Part shown: positions 16,165 through 24,228 of the stretch, one piece after another
How positions within the stretch are numbered: position 1 is the first letter of the stretch
Layout: the number at the start of each line of letters is the position of its first letter
Assembly (NCBI GenBank): GCA_046154185.1
Contig: JBJXGE010000058.1
Span: forward strand, 62,001 to 126,000
Length of the DNA: 64,000 nucleotides
Direction of reading: 5' to 3'
Origin: JBJXGE01 sp046154185
GTDB taxonomy: Bacteria; Planctomycetota; UBA8108; UBA1146; JAJFFE01
Notes under the pieces: generated by a model
The model's input: only the letters and a program-made list of their open reading frames with translations
The model's database searches: none
What the model was told of the DNA's origin: nothing
Program-made: the position numbers and the translations under genes

Positions 16165-17247
16165 ATGCGCTCGCTCAAGTTCTTCGCCGCTGTCGCGCTC
16201 GTCTCCATCGTCAACGTGCTCGCGCTCGTCGCGATCGCCGGCTACATGCGCGCGAGTGCCGGCGGACCGTACGCCGATGTGAATGGCGACTGCAACGGCG
16301 ATGGCTGGATCAATCTCGCGGATCCGGTGTATCTGCTCAACTTCCTGTTTTCGAGCGGTCCGCCACCCGTCGCGATCGCGAGCGGCCCACAGCTCACAGC
16401 CGAGCAAGCGGAGATGCTCTCGCATATGAGCATCGAGTACCTCGACGATGGCCAAGGCGGAACCGCCAAGACGATCCGTTTCACGGGCGTAAACGTGCAA
16501 ATCGTGAACGGGCTCGGGGCGACGAACGGGAATCCGAGTAATCCCGCCGACACTCTTTCCGTTCAGACGAACGGAGTCGGGAACCTCATCTTGGGCTACA
16601 ACGAAGCGGTTGCCGTAGATGACGAGAGAACGGGCTCGCACAACCTCATCGTTGGCTATGGCCTGCGCTACACGTCCTGCGCTGGCATCGCGGCGGGGCT
16701 CCATAACATGACGGCGGGACCGTATAGCTCGGCGATCGCGGGAGCCGGGAATCGCGTGAACGGAGTCGCCTCAAGCACAGTCGGCGGATACGCCAACGAA
16801 GCCAATTCGGGCGCGACGATTATCGGCGGCGGTTCGAATAGTGCCTCAGGTGGAGTCGTTGTGAGCGGCAATCAGAATAACGCGATCGGCTCGTTTTCCC
16901 TTGTCTGCGGCGGTGTCTTGAATATAGCGCAGGGCGATCGGTCATTGGTTCTGGGAGGCCAGAGTAATGACGCGAACGCGTTGTTGTCGACAGTCGTTGG
17001 TGGGGGCGGAAACATCTGTTCTGGTGATAACAGTACGTGTATGGGCGGAAACAATAACTCCGCCGTTGGATTCTCGTCAGCTATTTTCGGTGGGAGCAGC
17101 AACGTGGCGAGCGGCAACTTTTCGGTCGTTACTGGCGGTGGGAGCAATCAGGCGGATGGTGATTACAGTGCGGCAAGCGGCGGCTTTCAGCGGTCCGCTG
17201 TCGGCCAATACGACTGGGTCGCCGGCTCGCTCTTCGAAGATCAGTAA
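16165..17247 (+). CDS. Dockerin-like protein with YadA-head-type repeats, cargo gene 2
   Basis: This is a 360-residue protein. Residues 1-32 repeat the leader of the preceding gene (MRSLKFFAAVALVSIVNVL). A single EF-hand segment DVNGDCNGDGWINLADPVYLLNFLF follows at about 37-61. From about residue 175 to the end there are 14-15-residue repeats of the type SxxxGGxxNxAxG (STVGGYANEANSG, SAIFGGSSNVASG, SVVTGGGSNQADG), the left-handed beta-roll pattern of trimeric autotransporter (YadA/Hep_Hag) heads. There is no membrane anchor domain at the C-terminus as in true autotransporters. GAAGGGA precedes ATG 16165. A surface adhesin-like role is inferred. Confidence 0.8.
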   Translation: MRSLKFFAAVALVSIVNVLALVAIAGYMRASAGGPYADVNGDCNGDGWINLADPVYLLNFLFSSGPPPVAIASGPQLTAEQAEMLSHMSIEYLDDGQGGTAKTIRFTGVNVQIVNGLGATNGNPSNPADTLSVQTNGVGNLILGYNEAVAVDDERTGSHNLIVGYGLRYTSCAGIAAGLHNMTAGPYSSAIAGAGNRVNGVASSTVGGYANEANSGATIIGGGSNSASGGVVVSGNQNNAIGSFSLVCGGVLNIAQGDRSLVLGGQSNDANALLSTVVGGGGNICSGDNSTCMGGNNNSAVGFSSAIFGGSSNVASGNFSVVTGGGSNQADGDYSAASGGFQRSAVGQYDWVAGSLFEDQ

Positions 17248-17275
17248 CACAACAGTATCGAGAAAGGTCCAAGCA

Positions 17276-19804
17276 ATGCGAACGCGACTCCAGCTCACTC
17301 TCAGTCTGGCAGCGGTGCTCTCGGTTCCGGCAAGTCTGAGCGCGCAAGCGTGGCCCTTCATCCGGGGCGACGCGAATGGCAGCGGGCAACTCGACATCTC
17401 GGACGGCCTTACCATCCTTGGATTTCTTTTCTCCGTCGGCGCGACTCCGAGTTGCGCAGATGCGTCGGACGTGAACGACAGCGGAGTCATTGACGTCGCC
17501 GATGCGGTTTACTTGCTGACATACTTGTTTGCGTCAGGGCTTCCGCCCGCTTCGCCGTTTCCAGATTGCGGCGAAGACACGACGGGCGATGCGCTCGATT
17601 GCTTAGGGCCGCTCAGCGCTTGTTCGCCGCCGTTTTCTGGATCGATATTTCTCGCGAGAGAGTACGCCGTGGGAGGGCAACCGAGCGGCGTGGCACTTGG
17701 AGACTTTAACTCCGACGGCCACATTGACGCGGTGTCGTCAAACAGCAGCGATTCTAGTTTTAGTCCTCATACAGTGAGTGTTTTGCTTGGAGCCGGCGAC
17801 GGGACTTTCGCCGACCAAGTGCAGTCAAGCCTCGGCGCAGATAATCCGGTGTCCATCTCGATTGGAGACTTTGACGGCGACGGAGAACTCGACGTTATCA
17901 CTCCAAACAGTTCAACCTCGCCGGGGATGACCGGATCTTTGAGCGTTCTTCGTGGCTATGGAGATGGCACTTTCGCTGCGGCGCTTCAATTTTCATCCAG
18001 CGGTTACCCTCGTGTCGTAGCTCTCGGCGATCTCGACAACGACGGCGCCATAGATGCCGTTACAAACTCTTGGACCAGCATTAACGTTTTCTTGGGTCTT
18101 GGTGACGGCAGTTTCGTGTTCGCAGGGTCACACTCGTTGAATGGAGGTGTCGGCTCAGTTGTCCTTGCCGACTTGAATGACGACGGTGATGTGGATTCGG
18201 TTGTCTCCGTTGGTTCGGCCACTTCGTCGACCGTAGAGGTTTTGATCGGCAACGGCGACGGCACATTTGCGAGTCAAGTGCCATACGCTCTCGACTTAAC
18301 CGAGTCTGTATTCGGCGTCGCAGAACTTACCGGGGATAGCAGCCTCGACGTGATCGCAGCGAATTACGATGAGATAAAGGTTTTTCCCGGCAACGGCGAT
18401 GGAACATTGTCGGCAGTTATCGAATCTCTCGGCAGCGGCGGAACTTCTTCGGTTTCTTCCTATCTCACGCGCCTCGCCCTGGGTGATCTCGACGGCAACG
18501 GCCACTTCGATTTAGTGACGACGCGTTTCGACGGCGTTTCGCCCTGGGTCTATTCTTTTGCGGGTAACGGCGACGGGACATTCGACACGCCAATCTCTCA
18601 AAATCCTGGAGCTTGGCCTGCATCTCCTTCGTTGGGCGACGTAGATGAGAATGGCGATCTGGATGTTGTGGTCGTGAATACTGGGTACTCCTCGAAATCG
18701 ATCTTGCCGCTTCTCGGAAATGGCGACGGCTCACTCGCGGCGAATCGAGTCTATCCCTTTTCGACGCCCGACTATTACATGTCATCTTTTTCGCTCGGAG
18801 ACATCGACAACGACGGAATCGTTGATGCGCTATTTACTTCCAAGGGCGAGCCAGGTGAGCAGCCACCTATCCCGGGAGAAATTACGTTGCTTGCTGGAGT
18901 CGCCGACGGAACATTTGAAAGCGAATCGTCTCAAATATTGGCCTCGTTTCCCGCCGCCGCAACGCTTGCGGATTTCAATTCGGATGGCTTCGTTGATGCG
19001 GTGACGCTTAACGCAATATTCCCGCCGTCGGGCCGGATCAGTTCCCTGCTCGGTGACGGAACTGGTCTGTTTCAAGAATTGTCGTCGTTGGGTAGTTTGC
19101 CGCCCGCCTATCCACTGGCGATCCACGCCGGTGACATCAACAACGACGGAATGCTAGACGTTGTTACAACTAGCTCGGATGAGGCTACATCGTTTCTTGG
19201 CAATGGCGATGGGACGTTCATACTTGAAAGCACGGTGTGGGTCGGCGCGGAGCCGGTGAATTTCTCACTTGGCGACATCGACAACGATGGCAATCTTGAT
19301 ATCGCAACCGCCAACTATGCCGCGTCGACGCTTTCCTTCGCACTTGGAAATGGAGATGGCTCATTCGAGCAACCGAGCATTCAGTATGTCGTGGCGTTCG
19401 ATCCGCGTTCGGTCCTACTGGCAGATTTGAATGGCGATGGCAATCTCGACGCGATTTCTGGGAATGCCTCCGGCTCATGCAGCGTACTCTTGGGACTTGG
19501 TGACGGACTTTTCGCAACGCCGATCGGCTATGACGTAGTAGTCACGTATGGCTTTTATCCGAACATCGCGCTTGGCGACGTCAACGGCGACTCATCGTTG
19601 GACCTGCTGTTAGTGCAGCCTTTTTCGGTCAGCTTGATGCTGGGCGATGGTGTTGGTGCGTTTGGCGCGGTTCAACGATTCGGCGTGGGCGTGTATTCCG
19701 AATGGATCGAAGTCGCAGACTTAGACCTAGACGGCAATTTGGATGCGATCACTGGGGGGCGTTTCGGCAGTAGTGTTCTGCTCAATCAACGGCTGAGCCC
19801 GTGA
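17276..19804 (+). CDS. Secreted dockerin plus 14 FG-GAP/VCBS repeats, cargo gene 3
   Basis: The 842-residue protein has a signal peptide (residues 1-24, ending SLSAQA). A complete two-segment planctomycete dockerin spans about 28-105 (RGDANGSGQLDISDGLTILGFLF and DVNDSGVIDVADAVYLLTYLF, then the cysteine-containing tail). From about 125 to the end there are fourteen calcium-loop repeats of the form LGDxDNDGxxDxVTxN followed by FxGxGDGTF. These fold as seven-bladed integrin-like propellers, so two propellers are plausible. AGAAAGG precedes ATG 17276. Codon use is visibly less GC-rich than in the neighbouring chromosome, consistent with transfer. Ligand unknown. Confidence 0.88.
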   Translation: MRTRLQLTLSLAAVLSVPASLSAQAWPFIRGDANGSGQLDISDGLTILGFLFSVGATPSCADASDVNDSGVIDVADAVYLLTYLFASGLPPASPFPDCGEDTTGDALDCLGPLSACSPPFSGSIFLAREYAVGGQPSGVALGDFNSDGHIDAVSSNSSDSSFSPHTVSVLLGAGDGTFADQVQSSLGADNPVSISIGDFDGDGELDVITPNSSTSPGMTGSLSVLRGYGDGTFAAALQFSSSGYPRVVALGDLDNDGAIDAVTNSWTSINVFLGLGDGSFVFAGSHSLNGGVGSVVLADLNDDGDVDSVVSVGSATSSTVEVLIGNGDGTFASQVPYALDLTESVFGVAELTGDSSLDVIAANYDEIKVFPGNGDGTLSAVIESLGSGGTSSVSSYLTRLALGDLDGNGHFDLVTTRFDGVSPWVYSFAGNGDGTFDTPISQNPGAWPASPSLGDVDENGDLDVVVVNTGYSSKSILPLLGNGDGSLAANRVYPFSTPDYYMSSFSLGDIDNDGIVDALFTSKGEPGEQPPIPGEITLLAGVADGTFESESSQILASFPAAATLADFNSDGFVDAVTLNAIFPPSGRISSLLGDGTGLFQELSSLGSLPPAYPLAIHAGDINNDGMLDVVTTSSDEATSFLGNGDGTFILESTVWVGAEPVNFSLGDIDNDGNLDIATANYAASTLSFALGNGDGSFEQPSIQYVVAFDPRSVLLADLNGDGNLDAISGNASGSCSVLLGLGDGLFATPIGYDVVVTYGFYPNIALGDVNGDSSLDLLLVQPFSVSLMLGDGVGAFGAVQRFGVGVYSEWIEVADLDLDGNLDAITGGRFGSSVLLNQRLSP

Positions 19805-19915
19805 TATTAATCGTGTGCCGAATTCGACGGTACTCTGCGAATTCTCTCAGCGGCACTCGGTTTGAGATCCGAGTCTCTTGGCGTGACCAAACAAACATTG
19901 GAAGGGAAGCGACCG

Positions 19916-20143
19916 GTGGCGAGCACGAGCCCGAAAAAGAAGAAAACGCGCGGAAAAACAAAAGGGGATGACGGAGCGAGTCTCGAACAACTCGTTAAGA
20001 CAATTCTCGCAGGCGTGCTTACCCCTGCGAAAATTGCAAAGCTGCGGAAACTCAACCCCTCGGCCGAGGAGATCGAGTCAGCGGTAGCTCGTGAGGTTCA
20101 TAGGCGCACGGGAGGGAATTGGATTTCCGCCACAGGCGAGTAA
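19916..20143 (+). CDS. Small basic protein in the element
   Basis: About 75 residues: a lysine-rich start (STSPKKKKTRGKTKG), then a predicted helical part (EQLVKTILAGVLTPAKIAKLRKLNPSAEEIESAVAREVHRRTGG). GTG 19916 is preceded by GGAAGGGA at a 7-nt spacing; GTG 19883 in the same frame is an alternative. It has no recognised family. The basic tail and small size suggest nucleic-acid binding, which is inference only. Confidence 0.5.
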   Translation: MASTSPKKKKTRGKTKGDDGASLEQLVKTILAGVLTPAKIAKLRKLNPSAEEIESAVAREVHRRTGGNWISATGE

Positions 20144-20154
20144 CGGACAGTTGT

Positions 20155-20520
20155 CTACGCGCTCTCCGTTTTTGCGGCGCATTCACGGCGAGTCGTTGCT
20201 GAGACCGTCCGCCCCTCGATCCACTTCTCCAGCTCCTGCGCGTCGACGTAGATCCTGCCGGCGCCGTCCCGACCCTGTCGCACAGTCTTGATGCCTATTG
20301 CGCCGTCTTTCAGCTCCCGCCTCACGGTGTCGATATGCCGACCGAGTCGAGCGGCTGCGACACTCAATGGAATCAACCGCGGACCCGTTGTAGTGAAGGG
20401 TCGCGACTTGTGTGAGCGTTCGGACGAGACTCTCGAAGAGTCGGCCATCACGGTCGGCCTCGAACCACGGATAGGGTGTTTGGCCACGGGCGGGGTTGGG
20501 ATGTTCCGGCTCTCTCTCAT
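20155..20520 (-). CDS. Helix-turn-helix protein, excisionase-like
   Basis: 121 residues. The C-terminal half contains a winged helix-turn-helix of the MerR/excisionase type: PLSVAAARLGRHIDTVRRELKDG, then a basic wing (IKTVRQGRDGAGRIYVDAQELEKWIEG). The N-terminal 45 residues are low complexity, so a start at a later Met (MADSSRV) is possible. In an integrative element such a protein is commonly the recombination directionality factor or a regulator; the role is inferred from context. It is the most downstream gene of the minus-strand replication module. Confidence 0.65.
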   Translation of the reverse strand: MRESRNIPTPPVAKHPIRGSRPTVMADSSRVSSERSHKSRPFTTTGPRLIPLSVAAARLGRHIDTVRRELKDGAIGIKTVRQGRDGAGRIYVDAQELEKWIEGRTVSATTRRECAAKTESA

Positions 20521-20599
20521 GCGTCATGAGCTACCTCTTTCGTGACTTGATCATCGTTGACGGTAGCAGATGCCGTCACGAATCCGCGGAGATTAGCGC

Positions 20600-21001
20600 T
20601 CACGCGAACTCATCGCGATACTCCCGCGGCACTCCCCGCGCTGCGCGTTCCCGCTCCGCCGCATACCGATGCGCCCGTCGCTTGCGCGCTCGCGCTGGCC
20701 CTCCAACTTCGCGCCACCATCGCCGACACGCTGCCCTATGCCGCTCGATCCGTTCGGCGTGGCCTGGACGCTTTATTACCCACGCGTCCCACGCTGCCAA
20801 CTCTTCCGCCGGCCAATGCCACGGCCGCGAGCGTCCGAGAGCGTGTTCACGTCCGAGACCGTGCGTCATAGCCGCTTCAATGAGACTGTGGGGAAGTGTC
20901 CGGGAACCCGTCCCGCGATACGCACAGCGGGTGTTTTGGGGGGGATGTTCCGCCGTGCTTCGCCGGTTCAACTTTTCCACCGTTCCATCTCCTTCGGGCA
21001 T
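20600..21001 (-). CDS. Hypothetical arginine-rich protein downstream of the helicase
   Basis: About 133 residues from ATG 20999-21001; GTG 21010 is an alternative only 3 nt after the helicase stop (TAGTGAGTG). The sequence is rich in R, E, W and A (PWHWPAEELAAWDAWVIKRPGHAERIERHRAACRRWWREVGG) and no family is recognised. The tight spacing to the helicase supports it being real, and the WR-rich helix could bind nucleic acid. Confidence 0.5.
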   Translation of the reverse strand: MPEGDGTVEKLNRRSTAEHPPQNTRCAYRGTGSRTLPHSLIEAAMTHGLGREHALGRSRPWHWPAEELAAWDAWVIKRPGHAERIERHRAACRRWWREVGGPARARKRRAHRYAAERERAARGVPREYRDEFA

Positions 21002-21013
21002 GACTGACACTCA

Positions 21014-22360
21014 CTATCGCGCCGGCATGGCGTAGCTCATCTCGGGCCACCAATCGGAAAACCGAACGTGCTCGGCGTCCCATCGCAGCTCGACACTTCC
21101 GACGGGTCCGCCGCGATGCTTCGCGACAAAGACTTCGGCGAGACCCTGCTTGTCTACGCGCTCGGGGAAGTAATACTCCTCGCGAAAAAGGAGCAGAATG
21201 AGACTCGCGTCTTGCTCGATCGTGCCGGAGTCGCGCAAGTCGGCGAGCCGTGGTCGCCGATCGTCTCGGTTCTCGGTTCCGCGGTTCAATTGCGAAACCG
21301 CGATCATGGCAACGTCGCACTCTTTCGCCAGCAGTCGCAGTCCGCTCGAGATGCCTGCGATTTCTTGCTCGCGGTTCTGGCCCTTTCCGCGCACGAGCCC
21401 GATATGGTCGACGACGACAAGTCGAAGCCCGGGGTGTTTGCGCTTGAGTCTGCGAATGCGCGCGCCGATGCTCTCGACGGTTTGGGCGGAATCGTCATCG
21501 ACGAAGAGCCCGCCCGCGTCATTTCCCATTCGGTTGAGACTCGCATTGATCCGTTCGAGATCGGTTGGCGTCAAGTCTGAAGTGTTGCTCAGTTGGTAAT
21601 TGCCAACGTCGCCATCGATCGCGCACCAACTATTGGCGATCTCTTCCGCTGACGACTCAAGCGCGACGAAGAGCGCAGCGTGCCCCGCGAGCACGGCTCC
21701 CCGGACGATATTCAGCGCGAGTGACGACTTGCCCATGCTTGGCCTGCCGGCGATGACCGTCAGCCTGCCCGGCGCGAGTCCGCCGACAACGTCATCGAGG
21801 TTTACAAGTCCCGTCGATATTCGTTGATCGTCGCCGCGCAAGCGCGCGCGCAGTTGCTCGGTGAAGCGCCCGCTAACTTCAGCGTGATCGATGACTCCGC
21901 ACCCGCCGGCGGTAGCTCCGATTTCCACAAGCTGTGAGATCAGGCTGTCGCGAATCTCATCAAGAGGCGTAGCGCTTCGTTCGGCTCGTTCGACGTTCTC
22001 CCGCAACCGTTTCAAGAGTTCTCGTCTATCGCGCAGCTCGCGCAAGCGGCTAGCGTACTCGCGCAGGTTTGCGGTCGACATTACCGCGGACTCGCATTCG
22101 AGGAGAAACTCCAGCGCGTCACGCTCAAGCAATGCGGCGCTCCGCAGGTCTTCTGCGAGCAGCGTTAGGTCTACGCGATGCGTGGTCTCAATCCGCGACT
22201 CAATCGCCCGCCAAACGATTCGATGCTCGTGGGTACTGAAGAGCGACTCATCGATCTCATCGAGTTCGCGCGGCGGTTCGTCGTGAAGCAAGAAGCAGCC
22301 GAGCACGACACGCTCAAGGTCCGGAGCGCTCAGCGGTCGCGGCTCGTCGGGAGTGTTCAT
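21014..22360 (-). CDS. DnaB-family replicative helicase of the element
   Basis: This is a 448-residue hexameric helicase homologue. The N-terminal helical domain (APDLERVVLGCFLLHDEPP..., residues 12-100) is followed by the RecA-like ATPase: GRPSMGKSS Walker A at 205-213 with Lys211, the Walker B region LRLVVVDHIGLVRG, the SQLNRGTENRDDRRPRLADLRDSGTIEQDAS motif, and a C-terminal arginine-finger segment. This is the DnaB signature; no intein is present. ATG 22360 overlaps the TGA of the initiator-like gene (ATGA). In the element it probably drives its own replication after excision, independent of the chromosomal dnaB. Confidence 0.92.
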   Translation of the reverse strand: MNTPDEPRPLSAPDLERVVLGCFLLHDEPPRELDEIDESLFSTHEHRIVWRAIESRIETTHRVDLTLLAEDLRSAALLERDALEFLLECESAVMSTANLREYASRLRELRDRRELLKRLRENVERAERSATPLDEIRDSLISQLVEIGATAGGCGVIDHAEVSGRFTEQLRARLRGDDQRISTGLVNLDDVVGGLAPGRLTVIAGRPSMGKSSLALNIVRGAVLAGHAALFVALESSAEEIANSWCAIDGDVGNYQLSNTSDLTPTDLERINASLNRMGNDAGGLFVDDDSAQTVESIGARIRRLKRKHPGLRLVVVDHIGLVRGKGQNREQEIAGISSGLRLLAKECDVAMIAVSQLNRGTENRDDRRPRLADLRDSGTIEQDASLILLLFREEYYFPERVDKQGLAEVFVAKHRGGPVGSVELRWDAEHVRFSDWWPEMSYAMPAR

Positions 22361-23493
22361 TGCGCGCTCGCTTTCCTCAAGCGCTCTTCGCGTCGCGCAT
22401 CCACTTCGGGATTTGAACCGCGAGCAGCCGGCGTGCCGTGGTCGATTTTCGCAGCTCTCGGCAGCGCCGCGGACTCGTTGCGACGGTATCCGCCGCCAAG
22501 CAAGCGCTTCCAATGGTCTGCTTTTCCGCCGACTCTGAGCAGAACCGCGAGATCGTTGAGCCAGTAGAGTTCCGACGGCTCAGCGCCGGTGACGATTCGT
22601 CGAGCCTCGGCACAAAGCGCCGGCACGGACTCCAATTCGCTCCGCCTCATTCGAGCGGCAACGATCGCCCGCCGTTTCTCCAAATCCAGCGAGTCCCAAG
22701 GTGGCAAGCGCTTCGGAATCCGGTAGGCGTGGAGCCAGTCGATGAGCGAGTTGAGTTCCGCGAGCGTCTCGACGTCTTCGGCGGGATCAACCGCCGCGCG
22801 CGCTAACGCTCGACGACTTCGGCGAGGGGCTACGGTCGCGCCAGAATCGACAGGGCAACCGTTGACGCCAGTAGGGCGAGCAGGTTCGCCACTTGAAGAC
22901 TCGGGCTCTTCGTTTGAGTTCTCAAGAGAGCAAGCGTCAGCCGGCGCAGCCGGCGGACGGTCGCCTGCGACCGCGTCCGTGTTCGGCATCTCTCTCTCTA
23001 AAGGCATCGGGCTACAGGCATCAGGCTGGGTGGACTTTCCGGGAGTTTGGTTGGAGTTTCCTGGCGTTTGCGTGGAGTTCTCGTGGAGTTGTTGTGGAGT
23101 TTCCGCCGTGTTCTGCTTCGGGGGGCGACCCGTTACCGACCGTCGCGGCGACGTTCCATCCCAAAACGTCGCGCCAACACGAGAGAGATTCTCTTTCCAT
23201 GCGTTGTCGGCATGGTCTGCGATGTCGTGGATCGCGAGTCGGTGCGGTTCCGCTACTTCATCGAGCAGTTTCGCCTCGACAAGTGCGCGGATTAACTCGC
23301 TCGCGTCGCCCGTGTATCCGATACCGTCGGCAATCGCTTGGTTGTCGTGCCGTCGTCCGACGTCGCCTTCAGGAGCCCACGTTGCGGCCCAGCCCCAAAG
23401 CGTTTCGAGAATCCCGATGGCGTGACACCGGTCAATCTTGAGGCTCCTAGCGAGTCGTAGGACCTTTGGATGCGAAAGTCCCGCGCGCTTCAT
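22357..23493 (-). CDS. Replication-initiator-like protein (phage replisome-organiser type)
   Basis: 378 residues. The N-terminal 110 residues (HPKVLRLARSLKIDRCHAIGILETLWGW..., DNQAIADGIGYTGDASELIRALVEAKLLDE) look like the winged-helix region of phage replication proteins/DnaD-like organisers. A proline/threonine/asparagine-rich linker follows (about 135-200), then a helical C-terminal domain (LIDWLHAYRIPKRLPPWDSL). Position directly upstream of, and translationally coupled to, the helicase gene supports origin recognition and helicase loading. The start ATG 23493 overlaps the stop of the preceding gene by ATGA. Confidence 0.75.
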   Translation of the reverse strand: MKRAGLSHPKVLRLARSLKIDRCHAIGILETLWGWAATWAPEGDVGRRHDNQAIADGIGYTGDASELIRALVEAKLLDEVAEPHRLAIHDIADHADNAWKENLSRVGATFWDGTSPRRSVTGRPPKQNTAETPQQLHENSTQTPGNSNQTPGKSTQPDACSPMPLEREMPNTDAVAGDRPPAAPADACSLENSNEEPESSSGEPARPTGVNGCPVDSGATVAPRRSRRALARAAVDPAEDVETLAELNSLIDWLHAYRIPKRLPPWDSLDLEKRRAIVAARMRRSELESVPALCAEARRIVTGAEPSELYWLNDLAVLLRVGGKADHWKRLLGGGYRRNESAALPRAAKIDHGTPAARGSNPEVDARREERLRKASAQ

Positions 23494-23771
23494 CGACCGT
23501 CCGCCATTCGCGCCTTGGAGCCGCGAGCGGCATCGAATCGAATTCGGCGTCGCGCGAGCAGCGAGCGGACTCGCTCATCGCATTCGCGACGTGCCGAAGC
23601 GTTTCCGGCAAGTGCGCGGCGGTCGAGTTTTAGGATTCGCGCGAGTTCGAACCGATCCAGAACACCTAGGATCGCATCCTGGAACAATTCGAGCAGCACG
23701 GCGTGAGTCGGCTCGCTGTTGCGCTTGCGTGACTTGCTGGCGCGAGCGCGCGGCGATACTTTTCGGTTCAT
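23490..23771 (-). CDS. Small hypothetical protein in the replication operon
   Basis: 93 residues, highly basic (MNRKVSPRARASKSRKRNSE..., later RFELARILKLDRRALAGNASARRECDERVRSLLARRRIR). No family is recognised; helix-rich, probably nucleic-acid binding. Both ends form ATGA overlaps with its neighbours, which is strong evidence that it is translated. Confidence 0.65.
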   Translation of the reverse strand: MNRKVSPRARASKSRKRNSEPTHAVLLELFQDAILGVLDRFELARILKLDRRALAGNASARRECDERVRSLLARRRIRFDAARGSKARMADGR

Positions 23772-24055
23772 TGCGCCGTCCGATCGGCAACCGGCGCGGA
23801 AAGTACGATTTCACCGGCGAGAAGTTTCTCGACGTCTTCCCGTCGCCAGCGTAGGTGAACGCGCTTCCCGACTCGAATTCTCACGGGGACGAGCGGGCAA
23901 ATCCCTCGATAGAGTTGCTGGAAAATTGTTGCTGTTTCACAGCCCAGAACTCCCGCGAGTTCCGAAGTCTTCAGCACTCCACGTGCGAGAAGTGCGTTCA
24001 CGATTCGCGGGGCGTCCGGCGCGATCTCGTTCGGTCGTGGTTTTCGTTTTCTCAT
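23768..24055 (-). CDS. Helix-turn-helix regulator, first gene of the replication operon
   Basis: 95 residues with a MerR/excisionase-type winged HTH (GVLKTSELAGVLGCETATIFQQLYRG, then VRIRVGKRVHLRWRREDVEKLLAGE). ATG 24055 is preceded by AAAGGA at 24062-24067; a longer frame to 24130 lacks this. The operator-like repeats at 24128-24218 lie just upstream, so it is a candidate autoregulator or excision factor. Confidence 0.7.
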   Translation of the reverse strand: MRKRKPRPNEIAPDAPRIVNALLARGVLKTSELAGVLGCETATIFQQLYRGICPLVPVRIRVGKRVHLRWRREDVEKLLAGEIVLSAPVADRTAQ

Positions 24056-24127
24056 TCGCCATCCTTTCGCAAAGACGGCGGAATGATCGCGACACAAGTC
24101 TACTTCGTCACGATAAGCAATCGCAGG

Positions 24128-24204
24128 CAATGCCCGGCATTGTTACGTCGTTGAAGAGAAACCGGTTGTGTAGTGGGTTGCCGGGCATTGCCGGGCATTG
24201 CCGG
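24128..24204. repeat. Operator/iteron-like repeats CAATGCCGGGCATTG
   Basis: One copy (CAATGCCCGGCATTG, 24128-24142) and two further overlapping copies of the unit TTGCCGGGCA at 24179-24198 that run into TTGCCGG (24179-24204). The unit is nearly palindromic. A separate perfect inverted repeat GGTGT-GAG-ACACC follows at 24206-24218. They lie between the replication operon start (24055) and the end of the next gene (24229). Confidence 0.7.
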
Positions 24205-24228
24205 AGGTGTGAGACACCATTTGGAGCA

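Noticed and set aside
16872..17147. Minus-strand frame rich in proline opposite the YadA-like repeats
   Set aside because: It is the complement of glycine-rich repeat codons, an expected artefact.
21014..22513. Longer helicase start at 22513
   Set aside because: It would overlap 150 bases of the initiator-like gene; the ATG at 22360 forms a classical ATGA junction and starts the DnaB N-domain.
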